From Streptacidiphilus sp041262165 (GTDB lineage: Bacteria > Actinomycetota > Actinomycetes > Streptomycetales > Streptomycetaceae), in the NCBI RefSeq assembly GCF_041262165.1, contig NZ_JBGCBY010000015.1, forward strand, positions 121,586 through 185,585: a stretch of DNA of 64,000 nucleotides, written 5' to 3'. This document shows, one piece after another, positions 32,796-41,761 of the stretch. Both the position numbers and the translations under genes were made by a program. Within the stretch, counting starts at the first letter, position 1. Each line of letters begins with the position of its first letter. Below the pieces are notes generated by a model. That model was not told the DNA's origin and did no database searches. It saw only the letters and a list, made by a program, of their open reading frames with translations.

Positions 32796-33659
32796 TCACC
32801 GTCCGGTGACCGCGAAGCGTACGGGTGTTCCCGGCGCGGCCTGGGCCGCCGCTGTCAGATCGGCTGCCGGTACCACGCCGACCACCGGATAGCCCCCGGT
32901 CGTCGGATGGTCTGCGAGGAACACCACCGGCAGACCATCGGGCGGCACCTGCACCGCGCCCAGCACCATGCCCTCGCTCGGCAGCTCTCCCCGGTCGGGC
33001 AGCCGTTCGAGCGGCGGGCCAAGCAGGCGCAGGCCGACCCGGTTGCTCACGGGGGAGACGGTGTAGCGAGAGGTGGCGAGCAGCCGCAGCGCATCCGCGG
33101 TGAACCAGTCCTCGCGCGGGCCTGGGTCCAGCCGCAGCTGCAGTTCCGCCGGTGGCGCGGGCAGCGGCAGCGGATCGATCCACACGGGCTCACCCGTCGC
33201 CGGTCCGAGCGGCAGGACCTGGCCGGCCGCGAGCCGGGGCGGTCCCAGCCCCGACAGCAGATCCGCCGAGCGGCTGCCCAGGACAGCGGTCACAGCGACG
33301 CCGCCGTCCAGCGCGACGTAGCCGCGTACGCCACAGGTCACGCTCCCCACGTCGAGCACGGCACCGGTCGGCACCCGCACCGGCGCGCCCCACGGAGCGG
33401 CCCGGCCGTCCACCCGCACCGGCGCGGGCGCGCCGACGACCGCCGCGACCAGCGGCGCGAGCGCGCGCAGCGAGACCCCGCCGAGAGTGCTCTCCAGGAC
33501 GGCGGCCCCGGGGTCGTTGCCCACGAGCAGGTTCGCCAGCCGGTGCGCGTCCGGGTCCAGCGCCCCGGCGCGCGGCACGCCCAGCGCGGCGACGCCGACC
33601 CTGCCGCGGTCCTGGACCGTCGTCAACGGGCCGGGACGGACCACCTCGACAGCCCTCAA
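32796..33659 (-). CDS. pxpC: 5-oxoprolinase subunit C (biotin-dependent carboxyltransferase family)
   Basis: The 287-aa protein is the PxpC/KipA subunit of the three-part ATP-dependent 5-oxoprolinase that opens 5-oxoproline to glutamate. It shows GPLTTVQDRGRVGVAALGVP, DPDAHRLANLLVGN, LESTLGGVSL, VSPVSNRVGLRL and SEGMVLGAVQVPPDGLPVVF, all conserved in the family. The likely start is TTG 33659, overlapping the pxpB stop as TTGA; GTG 33644 is an alternative. It is last in the pxpABC operon. Confidence 0.87.
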   Translation of the reverse strand: MRAVEVVRPGPLTTVQDRGRVGVAALGVPRAGALDPDAHRLANLLVGNDPGAAVLESTLGGVSLRALAPLVAAVVGAPAPVRVDGRAAPWGAPVRVPTGAVLDVGSVTCGVRGYVALDGGVAVTAVLGSRSADLLSGLGPPRLAAGQVLPLGPATGEPVWIDPLPLPAPPAELQLRLDPGPREDWFTADALRLLATSRYTVSPVSNRVGLRLLGPPLERLPDRGELPSEGMVLGAVQVPPDGLPVVFLADHPTTGGYPVVGVVPAADLTAAAQAAPGTPVRFAVTGR

Positions 33660-34378
33660 CGCCCGGCCCCCGGTTCCCCGGCTGTCGGTTCCCCAGCCCC
33701 CGGTTCCCCAGCCTTGGGTTCCGCACCCTTCGGTTCGACCGCGAGGAACCGTACCCGGGTGCCAGGGGTGAGCAGCGCGGCGGGGTCGCGATCCGGGTCC
33801 CAGAGCGGGAGTTCGGTCCGCCCGATCAGCTGCCAGCCGCCGGGCGACGCCCCCGGGTAGACGCCGGTGTAGGGGCCGGCGAGCGCGACCGAACCTGCGG
33901 GGACGCGGGTCCGAGGCGTGGCGTGGCGCGGAACGGCGTACTGTTCCGGAAGGCCGGTGAGGTACGCGAACCCCGGTGCGAACCCGCAGAACGCCACGCG
34001 GTACTCGCAGCCCGCGTGGATCCGCACCGCCTCCGCTACCGACACCCGCCACAGCCCGGCCACCTCCGCCAGGTCCGCACCGTCGTAGACCGTCGGTACC
34101 TGCACCACCGGGCCGTGTCCCGCAGTCAGGGGCTCCAACCGGCGTCCCTCGAACTCCCCTGCGACCAGCTCGGGTTGGGCTACCCCGTCCAGTAGTACCG
34201 TGCGCGCGGCCGGGACGATCTCGTCGACGCGTCCCAGCAGGCCCTCCGACTGGCAGCGCATCAACTCGGCGTGCAGCGCTGCCACCTCGCCGTCGCTGCC
34301 GACCTCCAGCAGCAGTGCGGACCGCCCCACCCGGCGGACCCGCACCGTCCGCGTACCCGCCTCGCTCCGCTCGGTCAT
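33656..34378 (-). CDS. pxpB: 5-oxoprolinase subunit B
   Basis: The 240-aa PxpB/KipI-type subunit of the 5-oxoprolinase complex has the family blocks RRVGRSALLLEVGS, HAGCEYRVAFCGFAPGFAYL (with the conserved His and the GFAPGF motif), RTRVPAGSVALAGPYTGVYP, and SPGGWQLIGRT. The C-terminus carries about five copies of a short AGEPxAGEP repeat rich in Glu/Pro, an unusual extra tail. It starts at ATG 34378 inside the pxpA stop (ATGA), so pxpA, B and C are tightly coupled. Confidence 0.88.
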   Translation of the reverse strand: MTERSEAGTRTVRVRRVGRSALLLEVGSDGEVAALHAELMRCQSEGLLGRVDEIVPAARTVLLDGVAQPELVAGEFEGRRLEPLTAGHGPVVQVPTVYDGADLAEVAGLWRVSVAEAVRIHAGCEYRVAFCGFAPGFAYLTGLPEQYAVPRHATPRTRVPAGSVALAGPYTGVYPGASPGGWQLIGRTELPLWDPDRDPAALLTPGTRVRFLAVEPKGAEPKAGEPGAGEPTAGEPGAGR

Positions 34379-35151
34379 CCGAACGCCTCGACGCCCACCC
34401 CTGCCGTGATCAGCGCCTCTCGTACCCGGAACGCCAGTTCCGCGGCTCCCGGCGTGTCCCCGTGCAGGCACAGCGACCGCGCCCGTACCGCGACCCGGCT
34501 TCCGTCGACCGCGACGACCTCGCCGTCCCGAGCCATCCCCACCGCCCGAGCGACCACCGTGTGCGGATCGTGCACCACAGCGCCGGGCTCGGTACGCGGC
34601 ACGAGGGTCCCCGCGGCCGTGTACGCGCGGTCGGCGAACGCCTCGCCGACCACCGGCAGCCCCGCCGCCGCAGCAGCGCGCAGCAGCGCGGAGCCTGGCA
34701 GCCCCAGCACCGGCAACCCCCGCCCGTCCGCCCGCCGGTAGGCGAGCACCGCGTCCACCACCGCACCGGCCTGCTCCTCGTCAGCCACCACCCGGTTGTA
34801 GAGGGCGCCGTGCGGCTTCACATACGCCACCACCGTGCCCGCCGCCCGCGCGAAGAGGTCCAGCGCACCGATTTGGTACGCGATCTCGTCTGCCAGTTCC
34901 CCACGTGGCACGTCCATCGCCCGCCGTCCGAACCCTGCCAGGTCCCGGTACGACACCTGCGCCCCGATCCGGACCCCGAGCTCCGCCGCGCGCTCGCACA
35001 CCCGCCGCATGGTCGAGGGATCGCCCGCGTGGAAGCCACAGGCGACGTTGGCGCTCGTGACCACACCCAGCAGGGCGTCGTCGTCGGTCAGCGTCCACCG
35101 TCCGAAACCCTCGCCCAGATCCGCGTTGAGATCGACCACCGGCTCCGTCAC
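34375..35151 (-). CDS. pxpA: 5-oxoprolinase subunit A (LamB/YcsF family)
   Basis: The 258-aa PxpA subunit begins VDLNADLGEGFGRW, the family hallmark, and continues with TSANVACGFHAGDPSTMRR, GAQVSYRDLAGFGRR, VKPHGALYNRV, EAFADRAYTAAGTLVPR and LCLHGDTPGA; the Asp, His and Lys residues in these blocks form the active site. The GTG at 35151 (VTEPVVDLNADLGE) is used: the frame extends to 35256 but the extra residues are not family-like. First gene of pxpABC; it is divergent from the kleisin-like gene with 122 bp between. Confidence 0.9.
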   Translation of the reverse strand: MTEPVVDLNADLGEGFGRWTLTDDDALLGVVTSANVACGFHAGDPSTMRRVCERAAELGVRIGAQVSYRDLAGFGRRAMDVPRGELADEIAYQIGALDLFARAAGTVVAYVKPHGALYNRVVADEEQAGAVVDAVLAYRRADGRGLPVLGLPGSALLRAAAAAGLPVVGEAFADRAYTAAGTLVPRTEPGAVVHDPHTVVARAVGMARDGEVVAVDGSRVAVRARSLCLHGDTPGAAELAFRVREALITAGVGVEAFG

Positions 35152-35273
35152 AGCACTGATCCTAAACAGGGAGCGGAGCTGCCGCGCTCCGCGGCACGTG
35201 GCCCGGATCACATCAGACCGGCTCATCCGTGGCGTTTCGGACCTTGTCAGTGCCACCCCCTAACCTTTCCTCC

Positions 35274-36770
35274 ATGACCACGACCGCCGACCCCAGCCGC
35301 CTGGCGCCGGGTCCAGCCGCCGACGAGGGGCTGGCCCGGCGGCTGCGCGCGCTCGCGTGCACCGCGCCGCTGCACGACCTCGACAGCCGCAAGGCCAACC
35401 TCGCGGGCGAGTACGCCGTCTACGCCATGGCCGAGGTGGCCCTGTCGGCGATCGACCTGGTCACCCTGCAGATGGACTTCGACACCGGGGCCGACCGCGA
35501 TCAGGTCCTGGCCAGGCTCCAACCCCGGGTCGCCGCCCAGGCTCCGAACCGGCCCTGGACCGAGCACGAACGAGTCGCCCGCTGGGTGCTGGAGTCCCTG
35601 ATCAACGTCGGCAGCGTCGACCGGGGTTTCCGGGCCGTCTACGGCACCTTCACCACCAACGGCTCCTACGTCCGCCGCGACTACGACTTCAAGCTGATCG
35701 AGGAGGTGCCGGGCCCCGACGGCGGCGTCTACCTGCGCACCACCGACGAGGCGGTCAACGTCCTCGTCGGCGCCCTCGACACGGACGTCACCAGCGCCCA
35801 GATCGCCGCCGAGGTCAAGCTGGAGGTGCTGATCCGCCGCGGCCGCCTCGCCGACGCCCAGCTGGCCGCCGAGCAGGCCCGCTACCGCACGGTCCAGTTC
35901 GCCGAGACGCTGCGCCGCGCCCTGGAGGCCACTCGCCGGAACGTGCGCGCCGTCGACTGGATGGAGACTGTCCCGGACCTCATCGCCGAGGCCCTGGACC
36001 ACATCTCCGACCGTTACCGGCACGAGAACGCCATTCTCACCAACATCCGCCGCGCCCGCGACGAGGCGGAGGACCACGAGCACAAGCGTCGCGCCGCCGA
36101 GCTCGTCGACATCGTCAAGGACTGCATCCGCCGCCACACCCAGCTGCAGACCCGGCTCCTCGAAGCGGGCCCGCTGTTCCGCGCCGAGCAGGACCGCCAG
36201 GCCTTCGCCGCCCCCACCGCCCGGTCCGGCCTCGACCTCTACGGCCAGCTCCTCGCCCCGCTGCTGCGCCTGCCCGTCGAACAGGCCGGTCAGGTGACCG
36301 ACGCCTTCTTCGGCAGCGCCATAGGACTGCGCACCCCGATCTCGGTCCGCGTCAACGATCTGGTCGACGTGCTGCTCACGCCACCCGTCGAGCGCGAGCA
36401 CCTGGGGGCGGAGTTGCCCGAACCCGACCTGGTGGACACCCCCGACGACAGCCGCTTCTCCGAGGCCCAGCTCGACGCCGCCCACGAGCTGCTCGACCTC
36501 CCGCCCGACGCCCCGCGCCGGCTCTCCGGCCTGCTCGCCGAGGCCCGCCGCCGTGACCCCGAACTGCCTTATCTGGTCGCCCTGCTGGCGGTCCACGCGG
36601 CCAGCCCCTCGGTCGGCACGGCCTACCGGCAGGGCGAGGAGCGGCTGTTGTTCGCCGTTGACGACGGAACCCGCCTGGACGACCCGGAGTTCGGCGGCGC
36701 CGACCTGATCGTCGGCAGCGCGCTCCTCGACGCGGCCGGTATGGCCGCCGAACGCGCGGAGGTCGCATGA
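35274..36770 (+). CDS. Kleisin-like subunit of an Mks/Jet-type condensin set
   Basis: The 498-aa protein is largely alpha-helical, with a long charged helical section at about residues 170-310 (AAEVKLEVLIRRGRLADAQL, YRTVQFAETLRRALEATRRN, IRRARDEAEDHEHKRRAAEL). Position and size match the kleisin (MksF/JetA) gene that opens MksFEB and JetABC operons, followed by a smaller helical gene and, further on, an SMC-like ATPase. It does not obviously match DUF3375, the usual JetA family, so the role rests on context and is inference. ATG 35274 is chosen; its last codons overlap a 38-codon frame (ATGA at 36767). Confidence 0.55.
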   Translation: MTTTADPSRLAPGPAADEGLARRLRALACTAPLHDLDSRKANLAGEYAVYAMAEVALSAIDLVTLQMDFDTGADRDQVLARLQPRVAAQAPNRPWTEHERVARWVLESLINVGSVDRGFRAVYGTFTTNGSYVRRDYDFKLIEEVPGPDGGVYLRTTDEAVNVLVGALDTDVTSAQIAAEVKLEVLIRRGRLADAQLAAEQARYRTVQFAETLRRALEATRRNVRAVDWMETVPDLIAEALDHISDRYRHENAILTNIRRARDEAEDHEHKRRAAELVDIVKDCIRRHTQLQTRLLEAGPLFRAEQDRQAFAAPTARSGLDLYGQLLAPLLRLPVEQAGQVTDAFFGSAIGLRTPISVRVNDLVDVLLTPPVEREHLGAELPEPDLVDTPDDSRFSEAQLDAAHELLDLPPDAPRRLSGLLAEARRRDPELPYLVALLAVHAASPSVGTAYRQGEERLLFAVDDGTRLDDPEFGGADLIVGSALLDAAGMAAERAEVA

Positions 36771-36883
36771 GCTCCAGTCCCGCCTCCGCGACGCCGAACT
36801 CAACGCCGCCGCCAACCCCCGCGCAAACGCCAACGCCACAGCAGCCGCACCCGCACTCGCACCGCCAGGAGCACCGCCCGTGA
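36767..36883 (+). other. 38-codon frame bridging the kleisin-like and KITE-like genes
   Basis: ATG at 36767 overlaps the kleisin-like stop and the frame's own TGA (36881-36883) overlaps the GTG start of the next gene (36880). It encodes a Pro/Thr/Gln/His-rich peptide, MSSSPASATPNSTPPPTPAQ followed by TPTPQQPHPHS and a short basic end. It may be a coupling frame, a small protein, or the N-terminus of the next protein in a shifted frame. Confidence 0.4.
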
Positions 36884-37767
36884 CCAGCCACACCGACGAC
36901 TTCACGGTGCCGCCCGCTCCTGCGGGCACCCCCGCCGTCGGCGCCCCGCCGATCACGCCCGCCGACGTCGCCGACGCCTCCCGGCTGGTCTCCTTCGGCC
37001 TCCAGCCGAAGCTGCTGCCCGCCCGCGACGCCGAGTACGGCGAACTGGTCCGGCGCTACCGCGACGACCCCGCCTTCGTCCGCCTCACCGACGCCGTCGC
37101 CACCGGCCTCGGCCTGATCGTGCTGGAGGTCTCGCCCCGCGCCGGGATGGCGGTCGCCGCCGCCGAGGACTCCGTCTTCGCCGTGCGGCTGGGCGACTAC
37201 TCCCGCCGCGCCGCGTCCGAGTCCACCGATCGTTTCCTGCACGGCCTCGCCCACCTCGCCGTCGCCGCCCTCGCCTTCCCCCGTCCCGAGGATCTCGCCG
37301 ACGACGGCTACCTTGGCCGGATCACCGTCAACGGCGTCGACACCTTCGTCCGCCAGGTCTGCCGCCGCATGGAGGAGCAGGCCGACGCCGAGGGCGCCAA
37401 CACCGACCCGGTCAGCGACACTCCCGGACTGGAGGCCGCCTGGCGGGTCTACCTGCGGCGCAGCGCCACCGGGGCGACCAAGGACGCCCGCAGGCTCTCC
37501 GGGTCCACCATCGGCATCGTCGGCAAGGCCACGGCCTTCCTGGTCGACTCCGGCTTTCTGCAGAAGACCTCGGACGACTCCGGCGGCACCTTCCGCACCA
37601 CCGCCCGCTACCAGTTGCAGGTCCGCGACCTCGCGGGCAGCGCCGCCATGGCCGAGTTGCTCGCCCTGGGCGTGGTCCCGGTCAGCGACGGCAGCGCCAC
37701 CCTGCTGCCCCCCGACCCTACGGAGGAACTGGTCGCCGACGCCGGCCTGCCCTTCCACTCGTCCTGA
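36880..37767 (+). CDS. KITE/MksE-like subunit of the condensin set
   Basis: The 295-aa protein is predicted helical with winged-helix-like parts, for example FGLQPKLLPARDAEYGELVR, VRLTDAVATGLGLIVLEV, RFLHGLAHLAVAALAFPRPE, and a late section TIGIVGKATAFLVDSGFLQK followed by a wing (SGGTFRTTARYQLQVRDLAG). That helix-wing pattern and its position between a kleisin-like and an SMC-like gene fit the KITE proteins (MksE, JetB). It starts at GTG 36880 directly overlapping a small upstream frame. The SMC gene expected next is displaced by 4.2 kb; only its first codons remain at 38039. Confidence 0.55.
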   Translation: MTSHTDDFTVPPAPAGTPAVGAPPITPADVADASRLVSFGLQPKLLPARDAEYGELVRRYRDDPAFVRLTDAVATGLGLIVLEVSPRAGMAVAAAEDSVFAVRLGDYSRRAASESTDRFLHGLAHLAVAALAFPRPEDLADDGYLGRITVNGVDTFVRQVCRRMEEQADAEGANTDPVSDTPGLEAAWRVYLRRSATGATKDARRLSGSTIGIVGKATAFLVDSGFLQKTSDDSGGTFRTTARYQLQVRDLAGSAAMAELLALGVVPVSDGSATLLPPDPTEELVADAGLPFHSS

Positions 37768-37801
37768 TCCACCCATTCCGCCTACCAGCCACCAGGCGCC
37801 T

Positions 37802-38072
37802 CATGCCGGGGCGGTCCGCGAGTAGCTTCGCCCGCCACACGCCGTCGTCCAGGTACTCGAGGGTCTGCATCGGATCACGCTGGTGGGTCTTGAGCCACGC
37901 GTGGCACGCCGCACACTGCGTGTCCGGCGCGGTGGAGTCGCCGGCCGAGCGGGAGAGCCGGATATGTACCGCAATCACTGGATATCGTCTGGTGAGACCA
38001 GGCACCCCCGCCTGTCGATCATGAACAGGAATGAGTGAGTGCGCAAGTTGTACGAGCTCAACCAGGCTCGCA
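37802..38072. repeat. Left copy (R1) of a 270-bp imperfect direct repeat
   Basis: This segment aligns with 41762-42035, base by base with small gaps, for example CTGGTGGGTCTTGAGCC, GAGCGGGAGAGCCGGA, GCAATCACTGGATATC and GGTGAGACCAGGCACCCC in both. On the minus strand R1 also encodes a short protein-like stretch containing CAACHAWLKTHQRDP, which is frameshifted in R2. R1 begins 34 bp after the KITE-like stop. Confidence 0.8.
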
Positions 38073-38083
38073 CGCACCTTTGA
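38039..38083 (+). pseudogene. 14-codon remnant of the SMC-like gene start
   Basis: GTG at 38039 reads V-R-K-L-Y-E-L-N-Q-A-R-T-H-L and a stop. The intact SMC-like gene starts V-R-T-V-Y-E-L-N-R-V-R-L-Y. The remnant lies at the end of repeat R1, just where the SMC gene would be expected after the KITE-like gene. Confidence 0.65.
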
Positions 38084-38485
38084 GCACTCATCTTTTCGTA
38101 CTCATCCTGAAACGGGATCCAGTCCGGCCGTCGGCGGCGGGTTCCTTGAGAAGGCCGCGGATCGCTCCGAGCTGCCCAGCATGTGGAGGTCGTCATGCTC
38201 GATCCCTGAGTCGGGGCGACGGCCTGGGGAGCCCCGGGCGCTGACTGCCGGTCCGCCGTGCGCTCGCGGGTGAACTCCGCCGTGCAGCCGAGCATCTCTT
38301 CTGTGGTGATGGTTCGTCATGTGTCGTGACTCAGCTGCCGGGAGGGGAGCAGGCGCGGTGCGGCGAAACGCAAAGCGAACGCCATGGAGCCCCGCCGCAC
38401 GCTCCGTAACCATGGTTGACGTGCCACGGAGGACCTCCCGCGAATGTGCGCCGGCCTCCGAAAATCCGAAAAGGAAGTTCGCGAA
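38084..38485. other. 402-bp region before the lectin gene
   Basis: No gene is supported. It is the promoter side of the lectin gene and the left end of the inserted block. The region is less G+C-rich near 38085-38115. No insertion-sequence ends or integrase were recognised. Confidence 0.35.
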
Positions 38486-39025
38486 ATGCGTAAATGGACA
38501 GTCGCCGCCGTCGGCGGAGTCGCCCTGGTCGGCTCGCTCGGTCTGGGCGTCGGCAGCGCGAGCGCCAGCACGGTGTCCCCGAAGACCATCGGCCACCAGA
38601 TGCAGCCCTACGCCGCCAACGGCACGTGGGTGCTGCAGAGCGCGGCCACGGGCAAGTGCATCGACGACAGCAACTACGGGCTGCGGGATTTCGGTTGCCA
38701 GGACCAGAACGGTCGGTACGCCGGCTTCCAGCAGTTCCGCATCACGGGACAGCCCAACGGCACCGACGTGCTGCAGAGCGTCGCCACGGGCAAGTGCATC
38801 GACGACAGCAGCTACGGGCTGCGGGATTTCGGTTGCCAGGACCAGAACGGTCAGTACGCCGGCTTCCAGCAGTTCACGATGTTCCTTGAGCCCAACGGCT
38901 CGGTCGTGCTGAAGAACGTGGCCACGGGCAAGTGCATCGACGACAGCGGCTACGGGCTGCGGGATTTCGGTTGCCAGGACCAGAACGGTCAGTACGCCGG
39001 CTTCCAGCAGTTCTGGTTGAGCTGA
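38486..39025 (+). CDS. Secreted three-repeat ricin-B-like lectin
   Basis: The 179-aa protein starts with a Sec signal peptide (MRKWTVAAVGGVALVGSLGL, then VGSASA, cleavage likely after Ala about 29-30). The mature part is three repeats of 46 aa, each with the pattern ATGKCIDDS-Y-GLRDFGCQDQNG-YAGFQQF. This resembles the alpha/beta/gamma units of a ricin-type beta-trefoil with QxF instead of QxW. The DNA repeats (period 138 bp) are nearly identical, so they were duplicated or converted recently. A sugar-binding extracellular role is inferred. AGGAAG precedes ATG 38486 by about 10 bp. Confidence 0.75.
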   Translation: MRKWTVAAVGGVALVGSLGLGVGSASASTVSPKTIGHQMQPYAANGTWVLQSAATGKCIDDSNYGLRDFGCQDQNGRYAGFQQFRITGQPNGTDVLQSVATGKCIDDSSYGLRDFGCQDQNGQYAGFQQFTMFLEPNGSVVLKNVATGKCIDDSGYGLRDFGCQDQNGQYAGFQQFWLS

Positions 39026-39305
39026 GCATCACAATCCGGTCTCACCCGCGCGGAGCTCGATGAGCGCGGAGCTGGATGACCGGGCGGGCGGTGGTGGGGA
39101 GTGTCGAGGAGGACGCCTCACCCCGCTCGCCTGTCACGGCAGCCTCCTTGTGCCGGACTGACTTGGCGGTGGCTGGTCAAGTCGCCCGTGCAGTCGCTAT
39201 TGTCGGTCTTGGGGGAGGGAAAGCTGCTGCGTGGTCGCAGCAGCAGCCGCATGCGCAGTTCCTGCTCCCGGGCAAGGCCTGACCGGGGGGCAGGAGGCAA
39301 GGGCT

Positions 39306-41621
39306 TTGGGGGAGTTCGGAGATCTGCTGCGTGCGTGTCGGCTCAAGGTCGGCTGGACGCAGGAGCACTTGGCGGAGCGTTCGGGCGTGTCGAACCACGC
39401 CATCAGCATGCTGGAGTCCGGGCGGCGTCGACCGCGACTGTCGACCGTGTCCCGGCTGGCCGAGGCGATGGCGCTGGAGGCGGCCGATCGGAACCGGCTC
39501 GTCTCGGCGGTGAACACTCAGGGCTCCGCGGCCCCGCCCGGCGTTGGGATCCCGCCGTCCCGGCCCGCCGAACTCCAGGCGGACCTGCATGACTTCACGG
39601 GCCGATCGGCGGTTGCGGAGCAGTTGGCCTCCATACTCCGGAACACCGCCGCGGGACCGGTGCCGCCGGTCGTGCTCACGGCGATCAGCGGCACCGGCGG
39701 GGTGGGCAAGACCACGCTGGCCGTGCACGTCGCCCATCGGGTGCTTCGGTCCTTCCCGGACGGCCAACTGCAGGTCGATCTCCAGGGGACCGAGGCGGAG
39801 CCGACGGCTCCTCACGACGTCCTGGCGCGATTCCTGCGCGCCCTCGGCATGGCGCCGGAGCGGATTCCCGTCGATGCCGACGAGCGGGCCGCCTGCTACC
39901 GAAGCCTGCTCGCCGACCGGCGCGTCCTTGTCTTCCTGGACAACGTCAAGGATGCCGCGCAGATCCGTCCGCTGCTGCCGGGGGCCGGCCGCAGTCGGGT
40001 ACTCATCACCAGCCGCAGCACCCTGCCTGGGCTCGACGGCGCGGCCCGGCTGACTCTCGACCTGCTCGAGGCGGAGGAGGCGTCGGCGCTACTGCGCCGA
40101 ATCATCGGAGACGCGATCGTGGATGCGGAACCCGATGCGGCGGCGGACGTGCTGGACGCCTGTGCGGGCCTGCCCCTCGCCATCCGGCTCGCCGGCAGTA
40201 GGCTCGTGGCCCGACCGGACGGGTCAGTGCGGGACCTCGCCGGGCTGCTCGCCGACGAGAGCAGGCGACTCAACGTGCTGCGGGTCGAGGACCGCGCGGT
40301 CCGGGCCACCTTTGCCGTGAGCTACCGGAACCTTCGGCCCGCCCAGGCCCGGGCCTTCCGTCTGCTCGGGTTGAGTCCGGGCCCGACGACGAGCCTGGGG
40401 GCCGCCGCCGCCCTGCTGGGGTTGCCCACTGCCGAGGCCTCCGGACTGCTGGACGACCTCGCCGCGACGTCCCTCATCGAGCACGCCGGGACGGGGCGAT
40501 TCCGTCAGCACGACCTCATTCGGGTCTACGCCGTGGAATGCGCGGCCGAGGAACCATTGGGCGACCGCGACGCCGCGATGGACCGCCTGCTGTCCTGGCT
40601 CCTGTACAGCAGCGAGGCCGCGTCACGACGGCTGTATCCCGGGCGCAGGCACCTCGATCTCCCCTCGGTTGAACCGACCTGCGTTCCGATGGAGTTCGTC
40701 GGCTTCGACGAGGCACTCGCGTGGTCCGAGTCCGAGGGCGACTGCCTGGTCTCGGCGGTGACCGCGGCGGCGCAGAGCGGTCGGCACCGGAGCGCTTGGC
40801 AGCTTGCGAACACAATGTGGGAGCTGTTCGACCTGCGCCCCGAGCACCCCGGGCGGATTCGCACCTACGAGGCGGCCGTCGCGAGCGCGCGGAAGCTGGA
40901 CGACCCGGAGGCGGAATCCTGGGCGCTCAACGCCCTGGGGGCCGCGTACCGGGCTGCCCGACGTGTCGCCGAGGCCGAAGACTGCCTGCTGCGTTCGCTG
41001 GAAATACGCGGACGTCTCGGGGACGTGCGCGGTCAGGCGTCGTGCATGGGCAATCTGGGCTACCTCAGGATCGACATGGGACGGGCGGCCGAGGCTCTGC
41101 CTCTGCTGGAGCGGGCGGCGGACATCTATCACAGCCTCGGTGCGAGCCACGCCGAAGGTTCGGCGCAGCTCAACCTCGGCGAGGCCCACAAGCAACTAGG
41201 CAAGCTGGACACCGCGCTGGGGCACTACCAGAACGCGCTTCGGCTCTTTCGTGAGGTCGGCACCGAGCATTTTGGGATCGGCCGGACTCTGAGCAATGTC
41301 GCCGACACACTGTTGCTGCTCGGCCGCACCGAGGAGGCGGCCGAGCGGGCGACGGAGGCCTACGCGATCAACACCCGCCTGGGCAACCGTGTCGACGAGG
41401 CCGTCGCCCTGGAGGTCCTCGGCCACTCCCACGCTGCCAGGGGCGACAGCACCCAGGCCCGGCAGCAGTGGGAGCAGGCCTACGTGATTTTCCGCGAGCT
41501 CACCCACCCCCGCGCGGCCGAGCTGGGCGAGACCCTGCGCGCCTACGCCCCCGCGGCCGTGAACGGATCCGGCCCAGCGCGGCGTCAGGGCCGACCGCGG
41601 GAGCGGAGGACAAGAGGGTAA
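39306..41621 (+). CDS. XRE-NB-ARC-TPR protein (STAND NTPase regulator)
   Basis: The 771-aa protein has an XRE helix-turn-helix at about residues 1-65 (GDLLRACRLKVGWTQEHLAE, SGVSNHAISMLESGRRRPRL), an NB-ARC ATPase (P-loop GTGGVGKTTLAVHVAHRV near residue 130, Walker B VLVFLDNV, RNBS-B-like VLITSRS, GLPLAIRLAGSRL), and a C-terminal TPR array (ALNALGAAYRAARRVAEAED, GNLGYLRIDMGRAAEALPLL, NLGEAHKQLGKLDTALGHYQ, LGHSHAARGDSTQARQQWEQ). It resembles AfsR without the SARP domain. TTG 39306 is chosen because AGGAGG lies 10 bp upstream. It sits inside the block that separates the condensin genes. Confidence 0.8.
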   Translation: MGEFGDLLRACRLKVGWTQEHLAERSGVSNHAISMLESGRRRPRLSTVSRLAEAMALEAADRNRLVSAVNTQGSAAPPGVGIPPSRPAELQADLHDFTGRSAVAEQLASILRNTAAGPVPPVVLTAISGTGGVGKTTLAVHVAHRVLRSFPDGQLQVDLQGTEAEPTAPHDVLARFLRALGMAPERIPVDADERAACYRSLLADRRVLVFLDNVKDAAQIRPLLPGAGRSRVLITSRSTLPGLDGAARLTLDLLEAEEASALLRRIIGDAIVDAEPDAAADVLDACAGLPLAIRLAGSRLVARPDGSVRDLAGLLADESRRLNVLRVEDRAVRATFAVSYRNLRPAQARAFRLLGLSPGPTTSLGAAAALLGLPTAEASGLLDDLAATSLIEHAGTGRFRQHDLIRVYAVECAAEEPLGDRDAAMDRLLSWLLYSSEAASRRLYPGRRHLDLPSVEPTCVPMEFVGFDEALAWSESEGDCLVSAVTAAAQSGRHRSAWQLANTMWELFDLRPEHPGRIRTYEAAVASARKLDDPEAESWALNALGAAYRAARRVAEAEDCLLRSLEIRGRLGDVRGQASCMGNLGYLRIDMGRAAEALPLLERAADIYHSLGASHAEGSAQLNLGEAHKQLGKLDTALGHYQNALRLFREVGTEHFGIGRTLSNVADTLLLLGRTEEAAERATEAYAINTRLGNRVDEAVALEVLGHSHAARGDSTQARQQWEQAYVIFRELTHPRAAELGETLRAYAPAAVNGSGPARRQGRPRERRTRG

Positions 41622-41761
41622 CCGTCCGGGTCGGTGACGGTTTAGGCGCGCCCGCGCCTGACTCACCATTCTGATGGCGGGTCGGCTTCTCGGCCACCAA
41701 CCGGGGGTAGCAGTCCAACTTCCAGGCCACGATCGCGTCCGGTTTGTCGGCCGGCAGGCGC

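Noticed and set aside
37802..38072. Insertion-sequence ends or attachment sites at the direct repeats
   Set aside because: The repeats are too long and diverged, and no transposase or integrase is in the insert.
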